Of a stretch of DNA of 64,000 nt, positions 30,013-38,299 are shown one piece after another (within the stretch, counting starts at the first letter, position 1; the number at the start of each line of letters is the position of its first letter). The position numbers and the translations under genes were made by a program. The notes under the pieces are model-generated. The model saw only the letters and a list, made by a program, of their open reading frames with translations, searched no databases and had not been told where the DNA came from. Source of the DNA: a virus; IMG/VR virus record IMGVR_UViG_3300029319_000002, positions 79,110-143,109 of that record; one strand, given 5' to 3'.

Positions 30013-30726
30013 ATGGCATTCAATAAAATTCAAACAAAAGAAAGAACTCTTGATGATTTCAAAGCAAGATTGAAGGGTGGAGGTGTACGCCCCAATCTGT
30101 TTGAGGTTGAATTATATTTCCCAACCCTATCAGATTTTACAGATTTCAACACTGCTAATTCTGAAGCCGAAGAAAATGAAAATAATGATAATGATGAAAA
30201 TGCAGCAGGACAAAACCGTTTAACTGAGGATGTAAGATTCCTTGTTAAGGGTGCTAACCTACCTGCTTCTAACATCTCACCAATCGAAGTTCCATTCCGT
30301 GGTCGTACATTAAAGATTGCTGGAGACAGAACTTTCGATACATGGACAGTTACTGTTATCAATGACACAAACTTCAACATCCGTGATGCTTTTGAAAGAT
30401 GGATGAGTTTCATCTCCAAGCACGATTCCACTGCTGGTACTATTAAACCATCTTCTTACCAAAGAGATGCTTATGTTCACCAGTTAGGAACTCCTGGTGT
30501 AACTCAACCTAGAACAACATATGATGAATCTTCTAGAGCTGATTTAGACTATCAGTCTGATATCCCTAGACTTCGTTCTTACAGATTCTATGGTGTATTC
30601 CCCACCAATATTTCTCCTATTGATCTATCATACGATACAACTGATACTATTGAGGAGTTTACTGTTGAACTACAGGTTCAGTATTGGAAGGCATACTCTG
30701 GTAAGGGCAACCTAAGAGTTGACTGA
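30013..30726 (+). CDS. gp19: Tail tube protein gp19
   Basis: This 237-residue protein follows the sheath gene as in T4. The core is gp19-like: FLVKGANLPASNISPIEVPF, RTLKIAGDRTFDTWTVTVIN, FNIRDAFERWMSFISKH and an end with ELQVQYWKAY. It is longer than T4 gp19 (163 residues), mainly by an acidic insertion at residues 45-70 (EAEENENNDNDENAAGQ). It polymerises on the baseplate to form the inner tube. Confidence 0.93.
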   Translation: MAFNKIQTKERTLDDFKARLKGGGVRPNLFEVELYFPTLSDFTDFNTANSEAEENENNDNDENAAGQNRLTEDVRFLVKGANLPASNISPIEVPFRGRTLKIAGDRTFDTWTVTVINDTNFNIRDAFERWMSFISKHDSTAGTIKPSSYQRDAYVHQLGTPGVTQPRTTYDESSRADLDYQSDIPRLRSYRFYGVFPTNISPIDLSYDTTDTIEEFTVELQVQYWKAYSGKGNLRVD

Positions 30727-30732
30727 TAAATA
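30725..30732 (+). promoter_or_regulatory. Late promoter element for gp20
   Basis: GATAAATA overlaps the gp19 stop codon, 32 bases before the gp20 ATG. A small inverted repeat, GAGTAT/ATACTC (30733-30749), follows in the leader. Confidence 0.55.
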
Positions 30733-30763
30733 GAGTATAACGCATACTCAGTCAAGATATACG

Positions 30764-32401
30764 ATGGCGAATCTTTTTGGTTTTTCTTTTGATGATGAAA
30801 AAAAGAAGGGGAGTGGGAAGTTAGTATCTCCCGTTCCCCCTTCTGACGCTGATGAATCAGACTTTTATGTGCAGAGTGGATTTTATGGTCAGTATCTTGA
30901 CACTGATGGAGTTTATAAAACTGAGTTTGATTTAATTAAAAGATACCGAGAGATGTCACACTATCCTGAGTGTGATTCTGCGGTCGAAGATATTGTGAAT
31001 GAAGCAATCGTTTCCGACACTGATGATTCACCTATTGAAATTGAATTATCAAATCTAAATGCCAGTGATAAATTAAAAGATTTGATTTATGCAGAATTTA
31101 AGAATGTTAAAGAACTTCTAAACTTTGATAGATCGAGTCACGAAATTTTTAGGAATTGGTATATTGATGGAAGAATTCTCTATCATAAAGTCATAGATTT
31201 TAAAAATCCTGAGCAGGGCATTCAAGAGTTGAGACCCATTGATCCTCTTGATATTAGATATGTAAGAAAGAAAAAACAATTAGATCCAAAAACTCAAGTC
31301 ATTCAAAAAACTCTTGCTGGTGCTGGAAGTTTGGATGAACTTGAATCCGAAATTGAAGAATACTATGAGTATACTATTGATAAAGGAAAGCATGGAACTG
31401 GTGTCAAGAAAGTAAAAATTTCAAAGGAAGCAATTACATATTGCACCTCTGGTTTAGTAGATAGAAACAAGAAAACCACTCTATCTTATTTACAAAAAGC
31501 AATCAAAGCATTTAATCAACTTTATATGATTGAAGATAGTCTTGTAATTTATAGACTATCAAGAGCACCAGAACGTAGAATTTTTTACATTGATGTTGGT
31601 AATCTACCTAAAGTAAAGGCAGAACAATATCTACGTGATGTTATGTCACGTTACCGTAATAAGTTGGTATATAATGCCAACACTGGTGAGATTCGTGATG
31701 ATAAAAAATTCATGAGTATGCTAGAAGATTTCTGGCTTCCCCGTCGTGAAGGTGGTCGTGGAACAGAAATCACAACCCTCCCCGGTGGTCAAAACCTTGG
31801 AGAAATTACTGATATTGAATATTTCCAAAAGAAATTATACAGAGCACTAAGTGTTCCCGAATCTAGAATTGCAAATGATGGTGGTTTTAATCTAGGAAGA
31901 TCATCTGAGATCCTTCGTGATGAATTAAAATTCAGCAAATTTGTTTCTAGACTTAGAAAAAGATTCTCTAGATTATTCAATGATCTTCTCAGGACTCAAT
32001 TAATTCTGAAGAATATTGTCACTCCAGAAGACTGGGATAAGATGGTTGAACACATTCAGTATGATTATTTGTATGATAATCATTTCGCAGAATTAAAAAA
32101 TTCTGAACTTTTAAATGAAAGATTAGGGTTACTTACCACTATTGAACCTTATATTGGCAAATATTACTCTAATGATTACGTTAAGAGAAAAGTTCTTCGT
32201 CAAACTGAAGAGGAAATGAAAGAGATACAAGATCAAATTAAAAAAGAAATTGCTGATGGAGAAATTCCTGATCCTAATGCACCTGTTGATGAAATGGGAA
32301 ATCCTATTCCGGAGGGTGAAATGGGTATGATTGGAAAAGTTCCTATGGAACCTGAGATTGATGGTTCCGCAACTGAAGCACCTGAAGGTGGTGAGATATA
32401 A
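30764..32401 (+). CDS. gp20: Portal protein gp20
   Basis: This 545-residue protein is the T4-type portal vertex protein; the dodecamer serves as the packaging channel and head-tail connector. Recognisable parts are DLIKRYREMSHYPECDSAVE near residue 60, LYHKVIDFKNPEQGIQELRP, YRLSRAPERRIFYIDVGNLP near 270, and YFQKKLYRALSVPESRI near 360. Its size is close to T4 gp20 (524 residues). The C-terminal tail is acidic and Pro/Gly-rich. Confidence 0.95.
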   Translation: MANLFGFSFDDEKKKGSGKLVSPVPPSDADESDFYVQSGFYGQYLDTDGVYKTEFDLIKRYREMSHYPECDSAVEDIVNEAIVSDTDDSPIEIELSNLNASDKLKDLIYAEFKNVKELLNFDRSSHEIFRNWYIDGRILYHKVIDFKNPEQGIQELRPIDPLDIRYVRKKKQLDPKTQVIQKTLAGAGSLDELESEIEEYYEYTIDKGKHGTGVKKVKISKEAITYCTSGLVDRNKKTTLSYLQKAIKAFNQLYMIEDSLVIYRLSRAPERRIFYIDVGNLPKVKAEQYLRDVMSRYRNKLVYNANTGEIRDDKKFMSMLEDFWLPRREGGRGTEITTLPGGQNLGEITDIEYFQKKLYRALSVPESRIANDGGFNLGRSSEILRDELKFSKFVSRLRKRFSRLFNDLLRTQLILKNIVTPEDWDKMVEHIQYDYLYDNHFAELKNSELLNERLGLLTTIEPYIGKYYSNDYVKRKVLRQTEEEMKEIQDQIKKEIADGEIPDPNAPVDEMGNPIPEGEMGMIGKVPMEPEIDGSATEAPEGGEI

Positions 32402-32431
32402 ATAACTTTAGTAATTTATTATTAATAAATA
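32397..32431 (+). promoter_or_regulatory. Two late promoter elements after gp20
   Basis: A perfect TATAAATA (32397-32404) overlaps the gp20 stop codon, 27 bases before the next ATG. A second ATAAATA (32425-32431) abuts that ATG and could only serve later genes. Confidence 0.6.
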
Positions 32432-32638
32432 ATGGACCCTAATCTAGTCGATAAGATTATTGCAGGTGACTCTGCAGCAGAAATTTCCGATTACATCAAA
32501 GATGCTCTATTCGGAAAAGCTACAGACAAAATTGATGCATTAAGACCCGAGGTTGCTTCTTCCATTTTCAATTCATCTTTTGATGAAAAAGAAGTTGAAC
32601 CTAATGTAGAACCAGAACAATTAGAGGATCAAGAATAA
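32432..32638 (+). CDS. gp67: Prohead core protein, gp67-like
   Basis: This 68-residue protein lies between the portal and the prohead protease, the position of T4 gene 67. The N-terminal helix region (IAGDSAAEISDYIKDALFGK, then KIDALRPEVASSIF) is followed by an acidic tail (EEKEVEPNVEPEQLEDQE-like), matching the helix-plus-acidic-tail plan of gp67 (80 residues). It probably takes part in the scaffold core with gp22. It overlaps the next gene by one base (TAATG). Confidence 0.65.
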   Translation: MDPNLVDKIIAGDSAAEISDYIKDALFGKATDKIDALRPEVASSIFNSSFDEKEVEPNVEPEQLEDQE

Positions 32639-32916
32639 TGGCACTGGCATCAACAGATTTAACACCAAGTAACTATGTTCTTATTGGAAATAATGTTACC
32701 ACAATAACTTTCCAATGTCAGAGTGCTACTCCTGCTGTAATTAGTATTGCAACTACCAGTGCTGGAATAGCTACATCAACGGACGGTTTTGTTTATAATA
32801 GATTTGAAGGAGAAATGAAAAAGACGGTTACTGAATTGTCACATGATTCTGGTGCCGCATATGTTTATGCAAAAGCACTCACAGGAACTTCTAAGATTGT
32901 ATATGAAGGTGCTTGA
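32638..32916 (+). CDS. Small beta-rich protein of unknown function
   Basis: This 92-residue protein is not recognised. The sequence is Thr/Ser/Val-rich with alternating hydrophobics (NVTTITFQCQSATPAVISIA), suggesting a compact beta domain such as an Ig-like or decoration fold. It is translationally coupled to the gp67-like gene and followed after three bases by the FG-GAP propeller gene. All three are probably transcribed late from the TATAAATA promoter at 32397. Confidence 0.5.
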   Translation: MALASTDLTPSNYVLIGNNVTTITFQCQSATPAVISIATTSAGIATSTDGFVYNRFEGEMKKTVTELSHDSGAAYVYAKALTGTSKIVYEGA

Positions 32917-32919
32917 TTT

Positions 32920-34107
32920 ATGTCACAATATCCATTTTTAGGATTAGGATTTAATTCTTGGACTCAAAAATTTGGTAGAGATGCAGAAGCTGCTGCTCTC
33001 ACATTAGTTGTAGGTGCTAAGTTTCAAGATAATGTAAATGGTACTGATAGAGGAGCAGTATTTATCTTTGATGTGAATGATTTAACTACTTCAACTAAAG
33101 TTATTTGTGAAACAGATACATCAATTTATGATTTCTTTTCTGACTCAGTTGCTATAGGAGATAGCAAAATTCTTGTTGGAATGCCCCAGGCAGATATTAA
33201 TGGATCTGGTTCTGGTGCCGCATATATCTACAACCTAGACGGAACTGGTGAAACTCAATTTCTTGCTTCTGATGGTGCTTCTGGTGATGGTTTTGGGATT
33301 TCAGTTGCTATAGGAAATAGTAAGATAGCTATTGGTGCCAGAGATGAGGATGAGGGTGCCAACAACGGTGGTGCAGTATATGTTTACAACCTAGATGGAA
33401 CTGGTGAGATTAAAATTACTGCTTCTGATGCTGCTAATAGTGATAGTTTCGGATCTGCAGTTGCTATAGGAAATAACAAACTTTATGTTGGTTCACCCCA
33501 GGATGATGACAACGGATCTACTTCTGGTTCAGTATATATCTACAACCTAGACGGAACTGGTGAAGTTAAACTTACTCCTTCTGATGGTCGTTCCTTTGCA
33601 CGTTTTGGTAACGCACTTGCCTTTGGACATGATAAACTTGTAGTTGGAGCATATGCGGATGATCCTGCTGGAAGTCCTCCAGCTGGTGGATCTGTTTATG
33701 TTTATGATGCTGATGGAACAAATGAAGTTAAGATAAGATCATCTGATATTGCTAGCAATGATGATTTTGGACATGCGGTTGCTATCGGAAACAATAAAAT
33801 TGTTGTTGGTGCTCCATCTAATGATGATGATGGATCTGGTTCTGGTTCAGCATATGTTTTCAACCTAGACGGAACTGGTCAGGTTAAGATTACTGCTTCT
33901 GATGCAGCTGCAGATGACAATTTTGGTTCTTCTGTTGCTATCGGTGGTGATAAAATTTATGTTGGTGCAAGATATGAAGATAATGCAAATGGAACTAATT
34001 CTGGTGCATTTTACGTTTATAATCTAGACGGAACTGGTGAAGTTAAAGTTATAAATCCAGAAAACGATAATTATGCTGTATTTGGATGGTCAATGGCATT
34101 AGGATAA
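32920..34107 (+). CDS. Seven-bladed FG-GAP repeat beta-propeller protein
   Basis: This 395-residue protein consists of seven repeats of about 52 residues with the pattern FG..VAIGN.KI.VGA...D..G..SGS.Y.YNLDGTGE; examples are SAVAIGNNKLYVGSPQDDD and HAVAIGNNKIVVGAPSNDDD. Blades 2-7 carry Asp/Asn-rich loops like the calcium-binding loops of integrin FG-GAP propellers. The last FGWSMALG closes the ring with the N-terminal strand. There is no T4 homologue at this site. It is probably a virion-displayed or host-binding protein, inferred from fold and late-gene location. No signal peptide is visible. Confidence 0.7.
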   Translation: MSQYPFLGLGFNSWTQKFGRDAEAAALTLVVGAKFQDNVNGTDRGAVFIFDVNDLTTSTKVICETDTSIYDFFSDSVAIGDSKILVGMPQADINGSGSGAAYIYNLDGTGETQFLASDGASGDGFGISVAIGNSKIAIGARDEDEGANNGGAVYVYNLDGTGEIKITASDAANSDSFGSAVAIGNNKLYVGSPQDDDNGSTSGSVYIYNLDGTGEVKLTPSDGRSFARFGNALAFGHDKLVVGAYADDPAGSPPAGGSVYVYDADGTNEVKIRSSDIASNDDFGHAVAIGNNKIVVGAPSNDDDGSGSGSAYVFNLDGTGQVKITASDAAADDNFGSSVAIGGDKIYVGARYEDNANGTNSGAFYVYNLDGTGEVKVINPENDNYAVFGWSMALG

Positions 34108-34117
34108 ATACACAATT

Positions 34118-34125
34118 TATAAATA
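34118..34125 (+). promoter_or_regulatory. Perfect late promoter TATAAATA (ancestral gp21 promoter)
   Basis: An exact T4 late consensus lies 33 bases before the truncated gp21 start copy at 34151, with an AAAGGACC ribosome site between. A near match (GATAAATA) lies at 34103-34110. By position this was probably the original gp21 promoter; it now drives the vestigial 11-codon reading frame and the 102-residue gene. Confidence 0.65.
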
Positions 34126-34150
34126 ACAAATAAAGGACCAAGTTTTTAAC

Positions 34151-34186
34151 ATGAAACTTATCACAGAAGAAATCGAATCAGTTTAA
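34151..34186 (+). pseudogene. Duplicated 5' end of gp21, stops after 11 codons
   Basis: The first 32 bases (34151-34182) are identical to the first 32 bases of the intact gp21 gene (34537-34568). Here the frame reads MKLITEEIESV and stops at once. It retains a ribosome site and late promoter upstream. It is best read as a scar of insertion of the next gene into the gp21 start region. Confidence 0.85.
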
Positions 34187-34199
34187 GAAAAATATAATT

Positions 34200-34508
34200 A
34201 TGCCAGGACCATTTTTTAGATTTACAGATGAAGCAGAATGGTTAAATGCTGCTCGTGCTGCTGGTTTTATGATTACTGTTACCGATGGAGAAGGTAACGA
34301 AACTGAACAACTACAAGCATATACAGCAAATTATGCTATTGATGTTATTGGAATAATCTGTGAAGGTGGTGAATGGGATGATGAAGGTAACGTAACTGTA
34401 GAACCAACAACATTGAGTGGATGGCATGTTAATTATCTTGGAGACCTTCCAACAGGATGGGAATCTTATGAAGTTACACCAGCAACTCCTCATAGAGTGT
34501 TCGCATAA
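34200..34508 (+). CDS. Small inserted protein ahead of gp21
   Basis: This 102-residue acidic protein has an N-terminal helix (FTDEAEWLNAARAAGFMI), a beta-rich middle with DGEGNETEQ and GGEWDDEGNV, and a C-terminal GWHVNYLGDLPTGWESY ending in TPATPHRVFA. I recall similar small proteins beside structural or fibre genes of other phages, but I cannot assign a function. It sits precisely between a truncated copy and the intact copy of the gp21 start, so it is probably a recent or mobile addition. The GTTTAAG junction lies 18 bases upstream. Confidence 0.65.
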   Translation: MPGPFFRFTDEAEWLNAARAAGFMITVTDGEGNETEQLQAYTANYAIDVIGIICEGGEWDDEGNVTVEPTTLSGWHVNYLGDLPTGWESYEVTPATPHRVFA

Positions 34509-34515
34509 CTAAATA
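34508..34515 (+). promoter_or_regulatory. Late promoter-like element for gp21
   Basis: ACTAAATA overlaps the stop of the inserted gene, 22 bases before the intact gp21 start. CTAAATA is a variant of the late element reported for cyanophages. It is weaker than the displaced TATAAATA at 34118. Confidence 0.4.
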
Positions 34516-34536
34516 CTTATTAAAAGTGTAGATAAA

Positions 34537-34568
34537 ATGAAACTTATCACAGAAGAAATCGAATCAGT
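34537..34568 (+). repeat. Second copy of the 32-bp gp21-start direct repeat
   Basis: Identical to 34151-34182; the repeat period is 386 bases. The first base after the repeat differs (A here, T in the first copy), which fixes its right edge; sequence to the left of the ATG is not shared. Confidence 0.9.
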
Positions 34569-35187
34569 AGAATTTATCGTTGAAGAACGCAACGGTAAGA
34601 AGTCAATGTTTATTGAGGGTATTTTCCTTCAAGGTGATATTGCAAACCGCAACAGAAGAATGTATCCTATGGATACTCTTCGCAAGGAAGTTGCGAGATA
34701 TGATGAAAATTTCGTTCAAAAAGGTCGTGCTTTAGGTGAACTCGGACATCCCGAAGGTCCTACAGTAAACCTAGATCGTGTTTCTCATAAAATTGTTTCC
34801 CTTAAAGAAAGTGGAAGCAACTTTGTCGGAAAGGCAAAACTTCTTGATACACCTATGGGCAATATTGCTAAATCACTAATCGGTGAAGGTGTAAAATTAG
34901 GAGTTTCTTCCAGAGGAATGGGATCACTAAGAGCAACAAAAGAAGGTATCAATGTGGTTGAAAGTGACTTCATGCTTGCAACTGCTGCTGATATTGTTGC
35001 CGATCCTTCCGCTCCAGATGCTTTCGTCGATGGTATTATGGAAGGTAAGGATTGGGTGATGGAAGGTGGTATTATTCGTGAAAAATTAGTCGAAAAGACT
35101 TATAAAGAGATTAATACCTTAGTTGATGAGAGAAGTTTACAAGAAAATAAGTTAAAACTATTTCAAAACTTCCTCTCAAATCTATAA
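34537..35187 (+). CDS. gp21: Prohead core protease gp21
   Basis: This 216-residue serine protease processes the prohead scaffold and gp23. Its likely catalytic segments are GELGHPEGP (His, near residue 71) and LGVSSRGMG (Ser, near 128), as in the herpesvirus-assemblin-like T4 gp21 (212 residues). IANRNRRMYPMDTLRKEVAR is typical of the family. The gene is intact despite the duplicated start region upstream. gp22 and gp23 follow, as in T4. Confidence 0.93.
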   Translation: MKLITEEIESVEFIVEERNGKKSMFIEGIFLQGDIANRNRRMYPMDTLRKEVARYDENFVQKGRALGELGHPEGPTVNLDRVSHKIVSLKESGSNFVGKAKLLDTPMGNIAKSLIGEGVKLGVSSRGMGSLRATKEGINVVESDFMLATAADIVADPSAPDAFVDGIMEGKDWVMEGGIIREKLVEKTYKEINTLVDERSLQENKLKLFQNFLSNL

Positions 35188-35190
35188 TAA

Positions 35191-35198
35191 TATAAATA
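35191..35198 (+). promoter_or_regulatory. Perfect late promoter TATAAATA for gp22/gp23
   Basis: An exact late consensus lies four bases after the gp21 stop and 42 bases before gp22. It probably gives the abundant late transcript for scaffold and major capsid protein. Confidence 0.7.
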
Positions 35199-35239
35199 AA
35201 TTTAGAAAAACTTAGTCGAGAACACACTCGGAGCAAGAA

Positions 35240-36295
35240 ATGTCTATTGGAAACTCTTTACAAGAAATGGAAAACGCAGTTACTAAAAATGCTGCCGCAG
35301 CTGACCCAATGCAAAGTGTACCTACTTCTGTAGTTGCAGGTCAGTCAATTGAAGATCTTGGTGGTCCTACTCCCGAGAACTATAAAACTGATGATGATTC
35401 CGCAAAACTAAAAGATCCAGGTTCCACACTTGCAAAAGTTCGTGATGCCGTTAACAAAGGTGCAAAAGCACCCGATCCTATGAAGACTGTTAACAAAGGT
35501 GTTGCCAAAGAAGAGGTTGAAGAAACTTCTGAAGAGGTGGTTGCCGAATCTGAAGTTGAGGAAGAAGTTGTTTCAGTTGATGAGGATATAACTGCTTTAC
35601 TTTCCGGTGAAGAGTTATCTGAAGAATTCCAAGAGAAAGCTAAGTTAATCTTTGAAGCAGCAATTGCTTCTAAAGTTGCTGAATCCGTAAAACAAATCGA
35701 AGAAAAATATGAGGAGAAACTCGTAGAGGAACTCTCCACATATAAAGAAGAACTCGTAGAAAGAGTTGACTCTTATCTAGAGTACGTCTCCGAGGAGTGG
35801 ATTCAGGAAAACAGAATTGAGATCGAAAAAGGTCTCAAGTCTGAAATGACCGAATCATTCCTTGCTGGAATGAGAGGACTTTTTGAAGAACATTATGTAT
35901 CAATCCCTGAAGATAAGTATGATGTTGTAGAAAATATGGTAGAAAAACTTGATGAAATGGAGTCCAGACTCAATGAGCAGATTGAGAAGAACATTACTCT
36001 AAATCAGAGACTTGGTGAGTCCGTCGCAGATAACATCCTTGCTGATGTTTGCGAAGGTCTTGCTGTTTCTCAGAAAGAGAAAATGGCTTCCCTAGCTGAA
36101 GGTGTTGAGTTTGAAAGTGAAGAAAAGTACCGTGAAAGTTTAAAGACTCTCAAGGAATCATATTTCCCTGCTAAGTCTACTACTGAGGAAACTGAAACTC
36201 CTCAAATGGTTTCTGAGGAAGCATCCTCTGAAGCTCCTGCTGGATCTTCAATGAATGCATATCTCAAAGCACTTCAATTCACCACTAAAAATTAA
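35240..36295 (+). CDS. gp22: Prohead core scaffold gp22
   Basis: This 351-residue, highly acidic, helical protein has the gp22 layout: a disordered N-terminal third rich in Glu/Val (EEVEETSEEVVAESEVEEEV-like), a coiled-coil middle (KQIEEKYEEKLVEELSTYKE), and a C-terminal region with NQRLGESVADNILADVCEGL. It is longer than T4 gp22 (269 residues). It forms the internal scaffold and is degraded by gp21. It lies 12 bases before gp23. Confidence 0.88.
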   Translation: MSIGNSLQEMENAVTKNAAAADPMQSVPTSVVAGQSIEDLGGPTPENYKTDDDSAKLKDPGSTLAKVRDAVNKGAKAPDPMKTVNKGVAKEEVEETSEEVVAESEVEEEVVSVDEDITALLSGEELSEEFQEKAKLIFEAAIASKVAESVKQIEEKYEEKLVEELSTYKEELVERVDSYLEYVSEEWIQENRIEIEKGLKSEMTESFLAGMRGLFEEHYVSIPEDKYDVVENMVEKLDEMESRLNEQIEKNITLNQRLGESVADNILADVCEGLAVSQKEKMASLAEGVEFESEEKYRESLKTLKESYFPAKSTTEETETPQMVSEEASSEAPAGSSMNAYLKALQFTTKN

Positions 36296-36307
36296 TTTCC
36301 TAAGCAA

Positions 36308-37687
36308 ATGCAAGATTCACACATGCTAACGGAAAAGTGGGCTCCCCTTCTTGATTATCAAGGTGCGGAAGCTATCACCGATCCCCACAGACGTGCAGTT
36401 ACTGCACAACTACTAGAGAACCAAGAAAAGTTCCAACAAGAAAGCCGTGCTTTCCAGGAAGGTGGTTCAATGCTTTCTGAAGCACCCACCAATGTAACTG
36501 GTTCTTCAATCGATAATTTCGATCCCGTCTTGATCTCCTTGATCAGACGTTCTATGCCCAACCTCATTGCATATGATGTTGCCGGTGTCCAACCTATGAA
36601 TGGACCTACTGGACTCATCTTTGCGATGCGTGCTCGTTTCAACAGCCAGACTGGTTCTGAAGCACTATTCAACGAAGCAGATTCCGCATTCTCTGCTCAG
36701 GACTCCGGATTTGATGTTACTTCTGGTGACTATACCGGTGGTACTGATGGTGATGCTTCTGTTGGTTTCGGTACAACTGCTCAAACTGGTTCAAACCCCT
36801 CCGTTCTAGGTGCTGCTGGTGGATCTGGCACTTCCTACAACGTTGGTCAGGGTATGAGCACAGCAGATGCTGAAGCTCTAGGAGATACTGGAGACCTCTT
36901 CAACGAGATGGCCTTCAGCATCGAGAAGGTTACTGTAACTGCTAAGTCCAGAGCCCTCAAAGCTGAGTACTCCTTAGAACTAGCACAAGACCTCAAGGCA
37001 ATCCACGGTCTAAGTGCTGAGTCTGAGCTCTCCAACATCCTCTCCTCTGAGATTCTTTCTGAAATCAACAGAGAAGTCGTTCGTACAATCTACAAGGTTG
37101 CACGTCCTGGTGCTCAGGCAAATGTCTCCACTGCTGGTCAGTTTGACCTAGACATCGACAGCAACGGTCGTTGGAGTGTTGAGAAGTTTAAGGGTCTACT
37201 CTTCCAAATCGAAAGAGATGCAAACGCAATCGCACAAGAGACTCGTAGAGGAAAGGGCAATATCATCATCACTTCTGCTGATGTTGCTTCTGCTCTAACC
37301 ATGGCTGGTGTTCTCGACTACACCCCTGCCCTCAATGCTAACCTACAGGTTGATGCTACTGGCAACCTATTTGCTGGTACAATCAACGGTAAGTACAAGG
37401 TATACATCGATCCCTTCGGTTCTGCCGCAGGTGATGCTAACCAGTACTACGTTGTTGGTTACAAGGGTACTAGCCCCTATGATGCTGGTCTCTTCTATTG
37501 CCCCTACGTTCCCCTCCAGATGGTTCGTGCCGTTGGAGAGAACTCCTTCCAGCCCAAGATTGGCTTCAAGACTCGTTACGGTATGGTTGCTAACCCCTTC
37601 GCAGAAGGAACAACAGCTGCCCTCGGTGCTATCAAGGCTAACACCAACCGTTACTACAGACGTGCAATCGTCAAGAACCTCATGTGA
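36308..37687 (+). CDS. gp23: Major capsid protein gp23
   Basis: This 459-residue HK97-fold capsid protein shows the T4 gp23 signatures: LTEKWAPLLD near the start, ENQEKF, SLIRRSMPNLIAYDVAGVQP and NGPTGLIFAMRARF. The likely gp21 cleavage site is MLSE before APTN near residue 60, fitting the family's hydrophobic-x-Glu rule. A second start, Met6 at 36323, is possible; neither has a good ribosome site. The coding sequence is markedly richer in C-ending codons than its neighbours, as expected for the most highly expressed late gene. A strong terminator follows. Confidence 0.96.
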   Translation: MQDSHMLTEKWAPLLDYQGAEAITDPHRRAVTAQLLENQEKFQQESRAFQEGGSMLSEAPTNVTGSSIDNFDPVLISLIRRSMPNLIAYDVAGVQPMNGPTGLIFAMRARFNSQTGSEALFNEADSAFSAQDSGFDVTSGDYTGGTDGDASVGFGTTAQTGSNPSVLGAAGGSGTSYNVGQGMSTADAEALGDTGDLFNEMAFSIEKVTVTAKSRALKAEYSLELAQDLKAIHGLSAESELSNILSSEILSEINREVVRTIYKVARPGAQANVSTAGQFDLDIDSNGRWSVEKFKGLLFQIERDANAIAQETRRGKGNIIITSADVASALTMAGVLDYTPALNANLQVDATGNLFAGTINGKYKVYIDPFGSAAGDANQYYVVGYKGTSPYDAGLFYCPYVPLQMVRAVGENSFQPKIGFKTRYGMVANPFAEGTTAALGAIKANTNRYYRRAIVKNLM

Positions 37688-37731
37688 TTTAAGTGGTTGC
37701 TGCGGAAGCGGTTGCCCCACATGTCCTTACA

Positions 37732-37758
37732 GACCTCCCTCACGGGGGGTCTTTTTTT
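37732..37758 (+). terminator. Rho-independent terminator after gp23
   Basis: An 8-bp stem, GACCTCCC/GGGGGGTC (37732-37751, loop TCAC), with one G-T pair, is followed by seven T. Upstream, GTGG (37693) and CCAC (37717) can pair to extend structure in the 3' leader. Confidence 0.85.
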
Positions 37759-37764
37759 ATGCAA

Positions 37765-37771
37765 ATAAATA
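37765..37771 (+). promoter_or_regulatory. Late promoter element for the gp3-like gene
   Basis: ATAAATA follows directly after the gp23 terminator and lies 21 bases before the next ATG. Confidence 0.5.
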
Positions 37772-37792
37772 ATACGATGAATACTGTCTGAA

Positions 37793-38299
37793 ATGCCCAC
37801 AATAACCGACAATAAAAATTTATTATCACCTATTGGGTTTAAGTTTATCTTGGCACATTCACCAAATGTTGACTTTTTCTCAAACTCTGTTAATATACCA
37901 ACAATAGATCTAGGAACTGCAATTCAACCAACATATCTAAAAGATATTGAAGTTCCTGGTGACAAGTTGCAATATAGTGATTTGGTAATTCAATTTTTGG
38001 TAGATGAAGATATGAAAAATTATCTTGAAATCTACAAGTGGTTAATGGCATTAGGATACCCTGGTACTATCAATCAAACATACGACAAATATAATAGAAC
38101 TTATGGAGATGCAACTCTTCAAATTTTAAGTAGTAATTTCCAAGTTAACGGTCAAATAAATTTTGAAGATTTGTTTCCAGTTTCTTTATCCGGATTACAA
38201 TTTGATGCAACTTCAGGTGATGTTCAATACTTGACAGCAGAGGCAGTTTTCAAGTATAAGATATTTACAGTAACTGACAACAAGAAAGAAACTTATTGA
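37793..38299 (+). CDS. gp3: Tail completion protein, gp3-like
   Basis: This 168-residue protein lies between gp23 and uvsY, where cyanomyoviruses carry the gp3 tail-tube terminator. Size matches T4 gp3 (176 residues). It also has features of the tail-tube fold: VNIPTIDLGTAIQPTYLKDI, DLVIQFLVDEDMKNYLEIYK and a C-terminal strand EAVFKYKIFTVT. A tube-fold protein capping the tube would fit both. Alternative: a gp19 paralogue with another tail role. The stop overlaps the uvsY start (TGATG). Confidence 0.6.
   Translation: MPTITDNKNLLSPIGFKFILAHSPNVDFFSNSVNIPTIDLGTAIQPTYLKDIEVPGDKLQYSDLVIQFLVDEDMKNYLEIYKWLMALGYPGTINQTYDKYNRTYGDATLQILSSNFQVNGQINFEDLFPVSLSGLQFDATSGDVQYLTAEAVFKYKIFTVTDNKKETY

Noticed and set aside
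37688-37731. GC-rich stretch after gp23 considered as a tRNA or small RNA
   Set aside because: There is no cloverleaf or T-loop sequence. It is best seen as 3' structure leading into the gp23 terminator.
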